A stretch of DNA of 64,000 nucleotides from Faecalibacterium sp. UBA1819 (GTDB lineage: Bacteria; Bacillota; Clostridia; Oscillospirales; Ruminococcaceae). The notes under the pieces are model-generated. The model was not told the origin of the DNA, did not search any database, and saw only the letters and a program-made list of their open reading frames with translations. Location of the stretch: positions 73,236 to 137,235 of the forward strand of contig DCEX01000012.1 of assembly GCA_002315015.1 (NCBI GenBank). Direction: 5' to 3'. Numbering within the stretch: position 1 is the first letter of the stretch; each line of letters starts with the position of its first letter. Positions 22,738-31,467 of the stretch are shown here, one piece after another. A program made the translations under genes and the position numbers.

Positions 22738-25335
22738 ATGGCAACAAAAAAGCAACCAGGGAAAAAAAGTACGCAGAGCGTAAAAAAGAAAACAGGGAAA
22801 GCGCCAGCGGCAAAACCGGCTGCCGACTTGGCACCGGAATGGAGTATTTTTATTTTTGGTGCAGCCGTTCTGGTTTTGGCACTGGTGTTTGTGAAAGGTG
22901 CCTCTGTTTGGGCTTGGGTTCGCTCCAATATCATTTTTGGTATTTTTGGCGTTGGCGCTTATGTGCTTGGGCCAATTTTGATTTATTTGGCACTGCGTGT
23001 GGTAGTCGGACTCCCCATTATTAAAAAGTCAATTAAATTTTTTATTTCCATCCTATTGCTGTGCGGCATCTTTTTTGCTTTTTCAAAAACTGACCCGTCC
23101 GGCAACTTTTTGCAGGGGATTGCGCAGCTCCATGCGCAAGCAGCCGAAAAGGCATGGCCCATGAGCGGCGGCGTTTTGGGCGCGGTGCTGGGCTGGTCGT
23201 TAACGGCACTGTGCGGCCGTCCGGCAGCCAATATCCTTTTGGTGCTGATGACGGGGCTGTGGGTAATGGTGCTCACGCAAACAACACCGGCGCAGCTGTA
23301 CCACTTTTTGGCGCGTCATGCGCAGAACGCCCGCGATATTCACACCATTCAATCGGCGGCTCGGCAGGATAAACGCATTCAGCAAAATGCGCAGCGTGCC
23401 GAGCGTGCCGAGCAGATACGCCAAGAGCGCAAAGCGCAAAAGGAAAGCGGAATGGACATGGAAGCCTTTGCGGGCGCGATGGCTAAGAAAAAGCGAAAAA
23501 GTGCTGCTATTGATATTGCGTTAGATGATGAGCCCACCGGAAGCGGAATGACAAATCAAGAAAAGGAAAAACCGGTGATTGGCCCGGGGGGAACGTTCGG
23601 AATGTTTGCAGCAAGCGGCCCGGATGTAACGCCCGTTCCGCCGGAACCCGTGCGAAAGCCCCCTGCGCGCAGCAATGTACAGGCGTCATCTGAAGTTCCG
23701 GCACCCGTATCCGCACCGGCCAAACCGGCAGATACAGCTGGTCCGCTCTCTGTGCCTCAGCCAAACCGCGCATTGGAAACTTTGGTGCGTCAGGCTGTGG
23801 ATGCCGAGGAAGAAAAGCGAGTGCAGGAGAGTACGGAGAAGGTAGCCGAACCTGCCCGAGACGCTGGGGACGGCTATGTTTATCCGCCGCTGAATTTGTT
23901 CCATAAGGCCGAGCCGGTGGATACTCAAAATATGCAGGAAGAATTGATGCATAATGCCGACCTGCTTGTTAAAACCTTGGAAAGCTTTGGCGTTAAAACA
24001 AAGCCCTTAGGCATCAGCAGCGGCCCGTCCGTGACACGTTATGAACTTCAGCCGCTGGCAGGCGTCAAAATCAGCCGCATCACAGGCCTTGCAGATGATA
24101 TTGCCCTCAATTTGGCAACGGGCGGCGTTCGCATTGAAGCGCCCATTCCCGGCAAGGCTGCCGTCGGCATTGAAATTCCCAATAAGACAAGAGCCATGGT
24201 AACTCTGCGCAGTATTTTGGAAGCGCCGAGCTTTGCCAAAAGCAAAGCGCCCTTGACATTCGCCGTCGGCAAAGATATCGCCGGAAACTGTCAGGTGGGA
24301 AACCTTGCTAAGATGCCGCACTTGCTGATTGCGGGTACAACGGGCTCGGGTAAGTCTGTTTGCACCAACTCGATTATTATGAGTATGCTGTATCGCTGTT
24401 CGCCGCAGGTGCTGCGCATGATTTTGATTGATCCCAAAATGGTCGAATTTGCGCAGTATAACGGCATTCCTCATTTGCTGATGCCTGTGGTGACAGAGCC
24501 GCGCAAAGCCGCCGGTGCATTGGGTGCTGCTGTGGCCGAAATGGAGAAACGTTATCACCTTTTGGCGGAAAACGGCGTTCCCAATATTGAAGAATACAAC
24601 GCACTGGCAAAGGACAATGCAACGCTGCAGCCTTTGCCGTACATTGTGATTGTGATTGACGAGCTGGCCGATTTGATGATGGTGGCCGGAAAAGAAGTGG
24701 AGGATTATATCTGCCGCATTGCGCAAAAGGCGCGTGCCGCCGGAATGCATTTGATTATTGCCACGCAGCGTCCGTCGGTTGACGTGATTACCGGTTTGAT
24801 TAAGGCGAATATTCCTTCGCGCATTGGCTTGACCGTGATGAGCCAAATCGACAGCCGCACCATCTTGGATACAGGCGGCGCAGAAAAGCTGTTGGGCAAC
24901 GGTGATATGCTGTACATGCCGGTAGGTGTGAATAAGCCGATTCGTATCCAAGGCACCTTTGTGCGCTCCAGTGAAATTCGTGATGTAATTGACTTTATCA
25001 AAAAGCACGCCAACGCCAATTACAGCGAAGAAATGATTGCCGAAATGGACAAATGTGCCGTCAAGGAAACAGTGGCGGGAAATTCTTCCGATGATGACGA
25101 CGAAGATCCGATGTACGAAAGTGCAGTTGAGGCGGTCATTGACGCGGGACAGGCCTCCGTCAGCTTGGTGCAGCGGCGCTGCAAGCTGGGCTATGCCCGC
25201 GCAGCGCGTTTGATTGATGAAATGGAGCGCGACATGATTGTTGGCCCGCATGAAGGCGCAAAACCGCGCAAGGTGTTGATTACCCGTCAAGAGTGGATTG
25301 AAATGCGTATGAACCGCGAAGCGCAGGAAACTTGA
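22738..25335 (+). CDS. ftsK: DNA translocase FtsK/SpoIIIE
   Basis: 865 residues from the ATG at 22738, which opens a Lys-rich MATKKQPGKKSTQ stretch; the longer frame from 22576 has no ribosome site and no family similarity. Four or five membrane helices occupy residues 35-190, followed by a charged linker rich in Pro and Glu (about 190-390). The RecA-like motor has Walker A GTTGSGKS at 533-540, Walker B IVIVIDELADLMM, and ATQRPSVDVITGLIKANIPSRIG. A C-terminal winged-helix gamma domain (VSLVQRRCKLGYARAARLIDEMER) reads KOPS/SRS sequences. It moves chromosome DNA through the division or sporulation septum; in a spore former it may fill the SpoIIIE role. Confidence 0.94.
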   Translation: MATKKQPGKKSTQSVKKKTGKAPAAKPAADLAPEWSIFIFGAAVLVLALVFVKGASVWAWVRSNIIFGIFGVGAYVLGPILIYLALRVVVGLPIIKKSIKFFISILLLCGIFFAFSKTDPSGNFLQGIAQLHAQAAEKAWPMSGGVLGAVLGWSLTALCGRPAANILLVLMTGLWVMVLTQTTPAQLYHFLARHAQNARDIHTIQSAARQDKRIQQNAQRAERAEQIRQERKAQKESGMDMEAFAGAMAKKKRKSAAIDIALDDEPTGSGMTNQEKEKPVIGPGGTFGMFAASGPDVTPVPPEPVRKPPARSNVQASSEVPAPVSAPAKPADTAGPLSVPQPNRALETLVRQAVDAEEEKRVQESTEKVAEPARDAGDGYVYPPLNLFHKAEPVDTQNMQEELMHNADLLVKTLESFGVKTKPLGISSGPSVTRYELQPLAGVKISRITGLADDIALNLATGGVRIEAPIPGKAAVGIEIPNKTRAMVTLRSILEAPSFAKSKAPLTFAVGKDIAGNCQVGNLAKMPHLLIAGTTGSGKSVCTNSIIMSMLYRCSPQVLRMILIDPKMVEFAQYNGIPHLLMPVVTEPRKAAGALGAAVAEMEKRYHLLAENGVPNIEEYNALAKDNATLQPLPYIVIVIDELADLMMVAGKEVEDYICRIAQKARAAGMHLIIATQRPSVDVITGLIKANIPSRIGLTVMSQIDSRTILDTGGAEKLLGNGDMLYMPVGVNKPIRIQGTFVRSSEIRDVIDFIKKHANANYSEEMIAEMDKCAVKETVAGNSSDDDDEDPMYESAVEAVIDAGQASVSLVQRRCKLGYARAARLIDEMERDMIVGPHEGAKPRKVLITRQEWIEMRMNREAQET

Positions 25336-25366
25336 AACGCAGCAAACAACAGAAAAGGTAGTGTGT

Positions 25367-27301
25367 ATGGAATTTGAATTTTTGCCGCTTTCCCGTGCCG
25401 ATATGATCGCGCGTGGGTGGCAGGAGGTAGACTTTGTACTGGTTACGGGAGATGCTTATGTGGATCACCCCAGCTTTGGTGCGGCTATTATCAGCCGTGT
25501 GCTCGAAAATGAGGGATACCGCGTAGGCATTATCAGTCAACCGGACTATTCTTCTTGTGAAAGTATGAAGGAGTACGGAAAGCCGAAGTATGGCTTTTTT
25601 ATTGGCGGCGGAAATGTGGACAGCATGGTGGCGCACTATACTGTCGCAAAGGTGCGGCGAAAACAGGATGAATACACACCGGGCGGTGTGGCCGGAAAGC
25701 GGCCTGACCGCTGTGCGACTGTTTATACCCGCATGGCAAAAGAAGCATACCCCGATGTGCCCGTTATTTTGGGTGGGTTGGAGGCAAGTTTGCGCCGTTT
25801 TGCCCACTATGACTACTGGACAGACAGCGTCATGCCCAGCGTTGCCGAATCATCCGGGGCGGACCTTATCAGCTTTGGCATGGGAGAGCACCAAACGGTG
25901 GAGATTGCGCATCGTTTGAGCGCCGGGGAGTCGGTGCAGACCATTCGGGACGTTGCAGGAACATGTTATCTGTGCAATTTTGATGAGCTTCCCGCAGAGT
26001 ATGAAGAATGCGCCTCTTATGCAAAGGTAAAAGCGGATAAAACGGCTTATGCAAAGGCTTGCCGCATTCAAATGGATCAGCAAGACCCGGTGTCCGGCAA
26101 AATTGTAGTGCAAAAGCAATCGCAGCAGTATCTTGTGCAGAACGTTCCCGCAAAGCCGTTGACGCGGCGGGAACTCGATGCTGTCTATGCGCTGCCGTTT
26201 ACAAGGCGGTATCATCCTTCTTATGAGCCGCTTGGCGGAATCCCTGCTATTGAAGAAGTGGAGTTTTCCATTGCGCACAACCGCGGCTGCTTTGGCGGGT
26301 GCAACTTCTGCGCAATTGCTATGCATCAGGGAAGGCGTGTGACCAGCCGAAGCGAGGAAAGTGTGGTGCGTGAAGCACAGCAGCTTACCGAGATGCCCGG
26401 CTTTAAGGGATATATTCACGATGTAGGCGGCCCCACAGCAAATTTCCGCTTGCCCAGCTGCAAAAAGCAGGGAACCAAGGGGATGTGCATGGGGGGAAAG
26501 CACTGCCTTGCACCCAAAGCCTGCCCTGAGCTGATTGTGGATCATTCGGACTATTTAAAAATTTTGCGCCGTCTGCGCGCCCTCCCAAAAGTAAAAAAAG
26601 TGTTTATCCGCAGCGGCATCCGCTACGATTATTTGATGGAGGACCGTGACGAAAGCTTTTTCCGCGAGCTGGTGGAACACCATGTCAGCGGTCAGCTGAA
26701 AGTTGCGCCGGAACACTGTGCGCCGAATACCCTGAAATATATGGGCAAGCCGCCGGTGGAAGTGTTTAACCGGTTTGCAAAACGCTTTTATGAATTGTCA
26801 AAGAAGGCGGGGAAAAAGCAGTATCTGGTTCCTTATTTGATGAGCAGCCATCCGGGCAGTACATTAAAAGATGCCGTGATTCTAGCTGAGTATCTCTATC
26901 GCCATCGAATGAAGCCGGAACAGGTGCAGGACTTTTACCCCACTCCGGGCACCGTATCAACCTGCATGTTCTACACAGGGCTGGACCCGTACACTTTAAA
27001 GCCGGTCTATGTGGCAAAAGACCGTGAAGAAAAGGCAATGCAGCGTGCGCTGCTGCAATACTACGAGCCGAAAAATGCACAGCGTGTTTATCAAGCGCTG
27101 AAGCTGACGCACCGGGAGGATTTAATTCCGCTTTTGATTCCCCCGCAAGCGCGTATGAAAAAGAAAGAAAAAACCATTGAAATCAATTTGCCGTCGTACC
27201 AACAGCAAATTGAGAATGCGCAGAGAAGGAAGCGAGGTGTACAGCCGTGCCGCGCAAGAGGTACCGCCGCCAGACCTTCAAAGAACAAAAAGCGCTTTTA
27301 A
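25367..27301 (+). CDS. YgiQ-family radical SAM protein
   Basis: 644 residues. The radical-SAM cluster is C308-x3-C312-x2-C315 in HNRGCFGGCNFCAI, placed in the middle of the protein after an N-terminal B12-binding-like/UPF0313 domain that begins FLPLSRADMIARGW and has GDAYVDHPSFG. Other family motifs are EASLRRFAHYDYW and VAPEHCAPNTLKYM. The C-terminal tail is rich in Lys and Arg. The reaction catalysed by YgiQ proteins is unknown. The ATG at 25367 is favoured over the GTG at 25361 by the AAAAGG spacing. It overlaps the next gene by 55 bases. Confidence 0.92.
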   Translation: MEFEFLPLSRADMIARGWQEVDFVLVTGDAYVDHPSFGAAIISRVLENEGYRVGIISQPDYSSCESMKEYGKPKYGFFIGGGNVDSMVAHYTVAKVRRKQDEYTPGGVAGKRPDRCATVYTRMAKEAYPDVPVILGGLEASLRRFAHYDYWTDSVMPSVAESSGADLISFGMGEHQTVEIAHRLSAGESVQTIRDVAGTCYLCNFDELPAEYEECASYAKVKADKTAYAKACRIQMDQQDPVSGKIVVQKQSQQYLVQNVPAKPLTRRELDAVYALPFTRRYHPSYEPLGGIPAIEEVEFSIAHNRGCFGGCNFCAIAMHQGRRVTSRSEESVVREAQQLTEMPGFKGYIHDVGGPTANFRLPSCKKQGTKGMCMGGKHCLAPKACPELIVDHSDYLKILRRLRALPKVKKVFIRSGIRYDYLMEDRDESFFRELVEHHVSGQLKVAPEHCAPNTLKYMGKPPVEVFNRFAKRFYELSKKAGKKQYLVPYLMSSHPGSTLKDAVILAEYLYRHRMKPEQVQDFYPTPGTVSTCMFYTGLDPYTLKPVYVAKDREEKAMQRALLQYYEPKNAQRVYQALKLTHREDLIPLLIPPQARMKKKEKTIEINLPSYQQQIENAQRRKRGVQPCRARGTAARPSKNKKRF

Positions 27302-28260
27302 ACAAGCTGCGGCGCTGGAGCAAGCGGAGTGTGCCGGTTTGGGGTGGCCTTGCCCTGATTCTCTCCACGGTACTCAGCCTCGGTGAATACTGTGCTTGGC
27401 CGGTGCCTTCGTGGAGCGATCTATTTGCGCAAGCGGGGCTTCAGCCAAAACTGTACGCCTTAGAAAGCAGCGAAGGCGCCAATGTGAGAATCCACTTTAT
27501 TGATGTGGGCCAAGCAGATGCCTCCTTGCTGGAGTGTGATGGGCGCTTTGCGTTGATTGACGCAGGGTTGGCCGGTAATTCGGATGAGCTGCTTTATTAT
27601 TTGAATAAAGCAGGAGTTCAAGAGCTGGATTATCTGGTGATGACCCACCCGCACGCGGACCATATCGGCGGGATGAAAGATGTGTTGGAGCAATTTCCCG
27701 TGCAAACCCTGCTGCTGCCTAGCCTGCCGGAACAATCGGAGCAGACGGGACAGCTGAAAAATACCCTGCAAACAGCCCAGGAAGAACAAGTGCCGCAGCA
27801 GTTTATGGAGCAAGGTGACGTATACACTTTGGGCCAATCGACACTGACGGTATTGCAGGAAAGTATTGAAGATGACAACCTGAACGATTTGTCACCCGTC
27901 TTAAAGTTTGAAGCCCCCGGCGTTTCTTGCCTGTTTACAGGTGACGGCGAAAGCCCTGTGGAAAATGCCGCGCTGGAAGCAGGACTGGACGTTTCAGCTG
28001 ATATTTTTCAAGCGGGACACCATGGCTCTTATACCTCAAACAGCCGCGCCTTTTTAAATGCGGTTGTTCCCAAAGTGGTGATTGTCAGCTGTGGAAAGGA
28101 TAATGACTATGGTCATCCGCACGAAGCGGCACTGCGTGCTTTTCAGTCGGTCAATGCACAGGTGTATCGAACAGATGAGCAAGGCGACATTGTGGCCTAT
28201 GTGGACGAAGCGGGAGCCCTTCAATTTGCGTGTGAAAATGCAAATGATCTGGCAGCGTAG
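27247..28260 (+). CDS. ComEC/Rec2-like metallo-beta-lactamase-fold hydrolase, membrane anchored
   Basis: 337 residues with GTG start inside the end of the ygiQ-like gene. A basic N-terminus (residues 1-30) leads to one membrane helix (31-50). The rest is a metallo-beta-lactamase fold: IHFIDVGQADASLLE, metal ligands H134, H136, D138, H139 (MTHPHADHIGG), and QAGHHGS followed by SCGKDNDYGHP. This is the C-terminal domain of ComEC as a stand-alone protein, predicted to face outside. ComEC proteins are DNA-uptake channels, and free versions have been linked to extracellular nuclease or phosphodiesterase activity. No channel domain is present, so competence function cannot be claimed. Confidence 0.88.
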   Translation: MPRKRYRRQTFKEQKALLNKLRRWSKRSVPVWGGLALILSTVLSLGEYCAWPVPSWSDLFAQAGLQPKLYALESSEGANVRIHFIDVGQADASLLECDGRFALIDAGLAGNSDELLYYLNKAGVQELDYLVMTHPHADHIGGMKDVLEQFPVQTLLLPSLPEQSEQTGQLKNTLQTAQEEQVPQQFMEQGDVYTLGQSTLTVLQESIEDDNLNDLSPVLKFEAPGVSCLFTGDGESPVENAALEAGLDVSADIFQAGHHGSYTSNSRAFLNAVVPKVVIVSCGKDNDYGHPHEAALRAFQSVNAQVYRTDEQGDIVAYVDEAGALQFACENANDLAA

Positions 28261-28298
28261 AAAAAGGCGAAAAGTATAGGGAAGTTTTTCGGCAAAGC

Positions 28299-28326
28299 TT
28301 GATTTTCCAAAGATTCGTGATATAAT
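28299..28326 (+). promoter_or_regulatory. secG promoter
   Basis: TTGATT (28299-28304) and a perfect TATAAT (28321-28326), spacer 16 bases, 34 bases before the secG ATG. Confidence 0.75.
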
Positions 28327-28360
28327 AAACACTGTATTGAAAGTTTTGGAGGTTACATTC

Positions 28361-28606
28361 ATGGGCATTTTTGAAATTATCGGCGGGGTTCTGCTGATTA
28401 TCTGCTGCATTGTATTGATCTTTTTGGTTTTGGGGCAGGAATCCAAGGGCCGCGGCTTGTCCGGCGTGATTGGCGGCGGTGAGATGGTAGAAGATAACCG
28501 TGGCCGTATGGGAAGCTCTATTTTGGCCAAATATACGAAGTATGCCGGAATTGCTTTCTTTGTTTTGGCGGTACTCGTCAGTGTCTTCAGCATTTATTTA
28601 TCGTAA
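28361..28606 (+). CDS. secG: Preprotein translocase subunit SecG
   Basis: 81 residues with two membrane helices: IFEIIGGVLLIICCIVLIFLVL and GIAFFVLAVLVSVFSIYL. The cytoplasmic loop contains the SecG motif QESKGRGLSGVIGGG. SecG assists SecYE during protein export. The ATG at 28361 follows TTTGGAGG; eight additional upstream codons are in frame but lie over the ribosome site. It precedes rnr, a standard Firmicutes order, with a terminator hairpin between. Confidence 0.95.
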   Translation: MGIFEIIGGVLLIICCIVLIFLVLGQESKGRGLSGVIGGGEMVEDNRGRMGSSILAKYTKYAGIAFFVLAVLVSVFSIYLS

Positions 28607-28617
28607 TGTTTTCTAGT

Positions 28618-28647
28618 CCCGCCCGGCGTTTGCAGGGCGGGCTTTTT
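28618..28647 (+). terminator. Intrinsic terminator after secG
   Basis: CCCGCCC (28618-28624) pairs with GGGCGGG (28635-28641), then CTTTTTG. It sits between secG and rnr and may attenuate transcription into rnr. Confidence 0.82.
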
Positions 28648-28690
28648 GTTTTAAAAATACTTTGTCACCCAAAGGAGGGAAATACAGCAC

Positions 28691-30802
28691 ATGAGCTTGA
28701 AAACAAAAGTGATTCAAGAGCTTTCGCAGGGGCCGAAAAGCTGGAAGGTGTTAAAAAATCACTTGGGCAATCCGAAAAAGGTTGCACGAGTGCTGGATGA
28801 GCTGGAAAAAAAGAAAAAAGTAATCAAAGCAGAAGGAAAGTATTTTTTAAGCGATACGCAAAACGGGATACAGGCTGTTGTGGTAAAGCTGGGGCGTGGC
28901 TTTGGATTTGCCAAAGCTGTGGACACGCAGGAGGAGTTTTTCCTGCCGGGGCGCTATCTCAAGGGCGCGATGCCGGGTGATACCGTTGCGCTGCATGTTT
29001 CCAAGCATCATCGCGCAGGCGGCAGCCGTGAGGGAAAGGTGCTGGCCATTGTAAAAGAGAAAAAAGAATTTACCGGGCTGCTGCGCGAAGAATATGGGCG
29101 TGTTGTTTTAATCCCGGATGATTGTCCGCAAATGCCCATTCTTTTGAAAAAAAGCGGCATGGGCGAGGCTTGCTGCGGTGAGAAAGTAGCGGTTGAACTC
29201 GTGGAGCGCGGTGAAGATTATGACGGCCATCGTGCTGTGGTAAGCGTTCGCTTCGGCTGTGCTGAAAGCGCGGCACATTGTGCAAGAGCGGTGCTGTACC
29301 GGGAGGGGATTGAGCTGGGCTTTTCCCAGCCGGCAAAAGAGGAGGCCAAAGCTCTCCGAACGAGAAAAATAACGGAAAAAGAAATGCAAGGACGGCTTGA
29401 CCTGCGCGATACCGTGATTTTTACCATTGACGGCGCAGACACCAAAGATATTGATGATGCTGTCAGTGCGCATCGAACCCCCTACGGTTATCAGCTGGGC
29501 GTTCATATTGCGGACGTGAGCCATTATGTCCATGCGCACAGCGCTTTAGATGAGGAAGCGTTTAAGCGCGGCACGTCTGTTTACTATGCCGATTCTGTGA
29601 TTCCTATGCTGCCGAAAGAGCTTTCCAACGGAATATGCAGCTTAAATGAAGGGGAAAACCGGCTTGCTTTTTCCTGCCTGATGGAGTTAGACCATGCAGG
29701 GCGCGTCACAAATGCAGTTTTGAAAAAAACTGTCATTCGTTCCCGTGTCAAAGGTGTTTATGAAGAAATCAACCAATGGCTCAATGGCACAGCGAGCGAA
29801 ATGCAAAAAGAAAAATATCGTGTCGTGCAAAATGAGCTTGAAGTGTTATATGAAATTTATCAAAAGCTGGCGGCGCTGCACACTGCGCGCGGTGCGATGG
29901 ATTTTGAATCCGAAGAAGCGAAGCTGACCCTGGACGAAAACGGTATTTGTATTGGGGTAAAAAAACGCGTGCGCGGAACAGCAGAGCGCATGATTGAGGA
30001 ATTTATGGTGCTTGCCAATGAAAGTGTAGCCGCAATCGCACGCCGTGCCGAGCTGCCTTTTGTTTATCGCACTCATGCCGCGCCCCAGGCGGCGCGTGTG
30101 GATGCGTTGGCAGACTTGCTGATTTCGTGCGGATTAGAGGTGCCGTTTCAAGACGAGCCGACCGCATGGGAAATGGCAAAGCTGTTGGAGGAAACCCGTC
30201 ACACAGGATTAGAGCGTGTCGTGCATACAAACGTGCTTCGCACGATGGCCAAGGCAAAGTATGAGCCTAACCCGTCGGGTCACTACGGCTTATCTTTGGC
30301 AGACTATGCCCATTTTACGTCACCGATCCGCCGTTACCCGGACTTGGCGATTCACCGCATTTTATCCGAGTATGTCAAGGGAACGGGCTTTCAGCAGTTA
30401 CAGCGTAAATTCGCCGCATTTGTACAGGAGGCCTCGGTGCAGTCGAGTGAGAGGGAGCAGGCGGCGATGAACGCCGAGCGAAGCATTGCGGATTGCTATA
30501 AAGCGGAAGCCATGAAGCCGCATGTCGGAGAACAGTTTGAGGGCGTTATTTCTGGGGTCACACAATATGGCCTTTATGTACAGCTGGAAAACACGGTGGA
30601 AGGGCTTTTGCGCTCCGATGCGCTCAGTGAGCATCCTCTGACGCTCACCGATGGCATCTGCCTGTCTGACCCGCTGAGCGGGCAGGTTTGGCGTTTGGGA
30701 GACCCTATCAGCGTTTTGCTGGCGGCTTGTGACATTCCGTCAGGGCATATTGGCTTTGTTTTGCCAAAGCAGACCGGCGAAGGCAACGCCTTGTCCGAAT
30801 AA
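28691..30802 (+). CDS. rnr: Ribonuclease R
   Basis: 703 residues. A processive 3'-5' exoribonuclease that degrades structured RNA. The N-terminal winged helix (SLKTKVIQELSQGPKSWKVL) precedes cold-shock domains (GFGFAKAV, GDTVALHV). The RNB catalytic core has TIDGADTKDIDDAVSA with the metal-binding Asp cluster, GVHIADVSHYVHAHSALDEEAFKRGTS in two parts, and HYGLSLADYAHFTSPIRRYPDL. A C-terminal S1 domain (GVISGVTQYGLYVQLENTVEGLL) closes the protein. Ribosome site AAAGGAGGGAA precedes the ATG. The usual smpB partner is not next to it here. Confidence 0.96.
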   Translation: MSLKTKVIQELSQGPKSWKVLKNHLGNPKKVARVLDELEKKKKVIKAEGKYFLSDTQNGIQAVVVKLGRGFGFAKAVDTQEEFFLPGRYLKGAMPGDTVALHVSKHHRAGGSREGKVLAIVKEKKEFTGLLREEYGRVVLIPDDCPQMPILLKKSGMGEACCGEKVAVELVERGEDYDGHRAVVSVRFGCAESAAHCARAVLYREGIELGFSQPAKEEAKALRTRKITEKEMQGRLDLRDTVIFTIDGADTKDIDDAVSAHRTPYGYQLGVHIADVSHYVHAHSALDEEAFKRGTSVYYADSVIPMLPKELSNGICSLNEGENRLAFSCLMELDHAGRVTNAVLKKTVIRSRVKGVYEEINQWLNGTASEMQKEKYRVVQNELEVLYEIYQKLAALHTARGAMDFESEEAKLTLDENGICIGVKKRVRGTAERMIEEFMVLANESVAAIARRAELPFVYRTHAAPQAARVDALADLLISCGLEVPFQDEPTAWEMAKLLEETRHTGLERVVHTNVLRTMAKAKYEPNPSGHYGLSLADYAHFTSPIRRYPDLAIHRILSEYVKGTGFQQLQRKFAAFVQEASVQSSEREQAAMNAERSIADCYKAEAMKPHVGEQFEGVISGVTQYGLYVQLENTVEGLLRSDALSEHPLTLTDGICLSDPLSGQVWRLGDPISVLLAACDIPSGHIGFVLPKQTGEGNALSE

Positions 30803-30843
30803 TTCATTGCCCGTCCGCATAGAAATAGGGCGAGGTGATAAGA

Positions 30844-31110
30844 ATGATTTTCGTACAAACACTAGCCCTGTTTTTGGCCGCAATCAGCCTGATTGCGGTG
30901 TTGGCTGTCTTAAAAAAAGCAAAGCATCCGTTTCGCACCGCAGCCAGCCAGGCAACGCTGGGCTTGGGTGCATTTGCAGCGGTCAACCTGCTGGCGGGCT
31001 ATACCGGCGTAACGATTTCTTTGAATTATTTTACCACTTTTGTGGCGGTTGTCCTTGGCGCCCCCGGCGTGATTTGTATGCTCGTGGTGCGTATTTTAAT
31101 GATGGCATAA
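30844..31110 (+). CDS. BofA-family membrane protein
   Basis: 88 residues, two to three hydrophobic segments. The C-terminal half carries the BofA pattern: NLLAGYTGVTISLNYFTTFVAVVLGAPG, an Asn-Leu start, Thr-Gly, Asn and terminal Leu-Gly-x-Pro-Gly. In Bacillus, BofA inhibits the SpoIVFB protease that activates sigma K in the mother cell. The ATG at 30844 is chosen because GAGGTGATAAG is well spaced; a GTG at 30835 is part of that ribosome site. It follows rnr by 41 bases. Whether this organism has SpoIVFB is not visible here. Confidence 0.82.
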   Translation: MIFVQTLALFLAAISLIAVLAVLKKAKHPFRTAASQATLGLGAFAAVNLLAGYTGVTISLNYFTTFVAVVLGAPGVICMLVVRILMMA

Positions 31111-31120
31111 GAAAATAAAA

Positions 31121-31164
31121 AACGCCTGAGAGAAACGAACCTGTGCATTTCTCTCAGCCGTTTT
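31121..31164. terminator. Intrinsic terminator after the BofA-like gene
   Basis: CTGAGAGAAA (31126-31135) pairs with TTTCTCTCAG (31148-31157), flanked by AAAAAACG on one side and CGTTTTT on the other. It can act on both strands. Confidence 0.85.
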
Positions 31165-31218
31165 TAGCATACCTTAATGATTAGTTGCAATCCTTACAAT
31201 AATCATTGCAAACATTGC

Positions 31219-31250
31219 AAAAAGCCGAGGCAAGCAAAGCTTACCTCGGC
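31219..31250 (-). terminator. Terminator of the tRNA-Leu gene
   Basis: On the minus strand GCCGAGG pairs with CCTCGGC (31250-31224), followed by TTTTTGC. It begins one base after the CCA end of the tRNA. Confidence 0.85.
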
Positions 31251-31251
31251 T

Positions 31252-31338
31252 TGGTGCCGCTGACCGGACTTGAACCGGTACGATGTTGCCATCGAGGGAT
31301 TTTAAGTCCCTTGTGTCTGCCTATTCCACCACAGCGGC
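31252..31338 (-). tRNA. tRNA-Leu (anticodon UAA)
   Basis: An 87-base cloverleaf on the minus strand with CCA encoded. The acceptor is GCCGCTG with CAGCGGC, discriminator A. The anticodon loop CTTAAAA gives UAA within an AGGGA/TCCCT stem. A long variable arm (CGATGGCAACATCG) marks a class II leucine tRNA, and the T arm is CCGGTTCAAGTCCGG. It reads UUA, and UUG by wobble. Confidence 0.96.
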
Positions 31339-31378
31339 GCGAAAGAATCTTTTCTTAGTTTACATGATAGAAAGAAGA

Positions 31379-31408
31379 TTGTCAAGAGGGTTTGTGATGT
31401 GGTAGAAT
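31379..31408 (+). promoter_or_regulatory. Promoter of the metF-metH operon
   Basis: TTGTCA (31379-31384) and TAGAAT (31403-31408) with 18 bases between, 60 bases before metF. The leader is too short for a SAM riboswitch and none is seen. Confidence 0.75.
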
Positions 31409-31467
31409 AAGAAAAACAACATCAGAAGATGAATTGGTTGAATAAAACAACAGGGAGCGTGGAAAGT

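Noticed and set aside
24007..25290. Minus-strand open frame of about 427 codons opposite ftsK
   Set aside because: The composition (many His, Gln, Asn) is that of an antisense shadow, and the FtsK motor motifs are on the plus strand.
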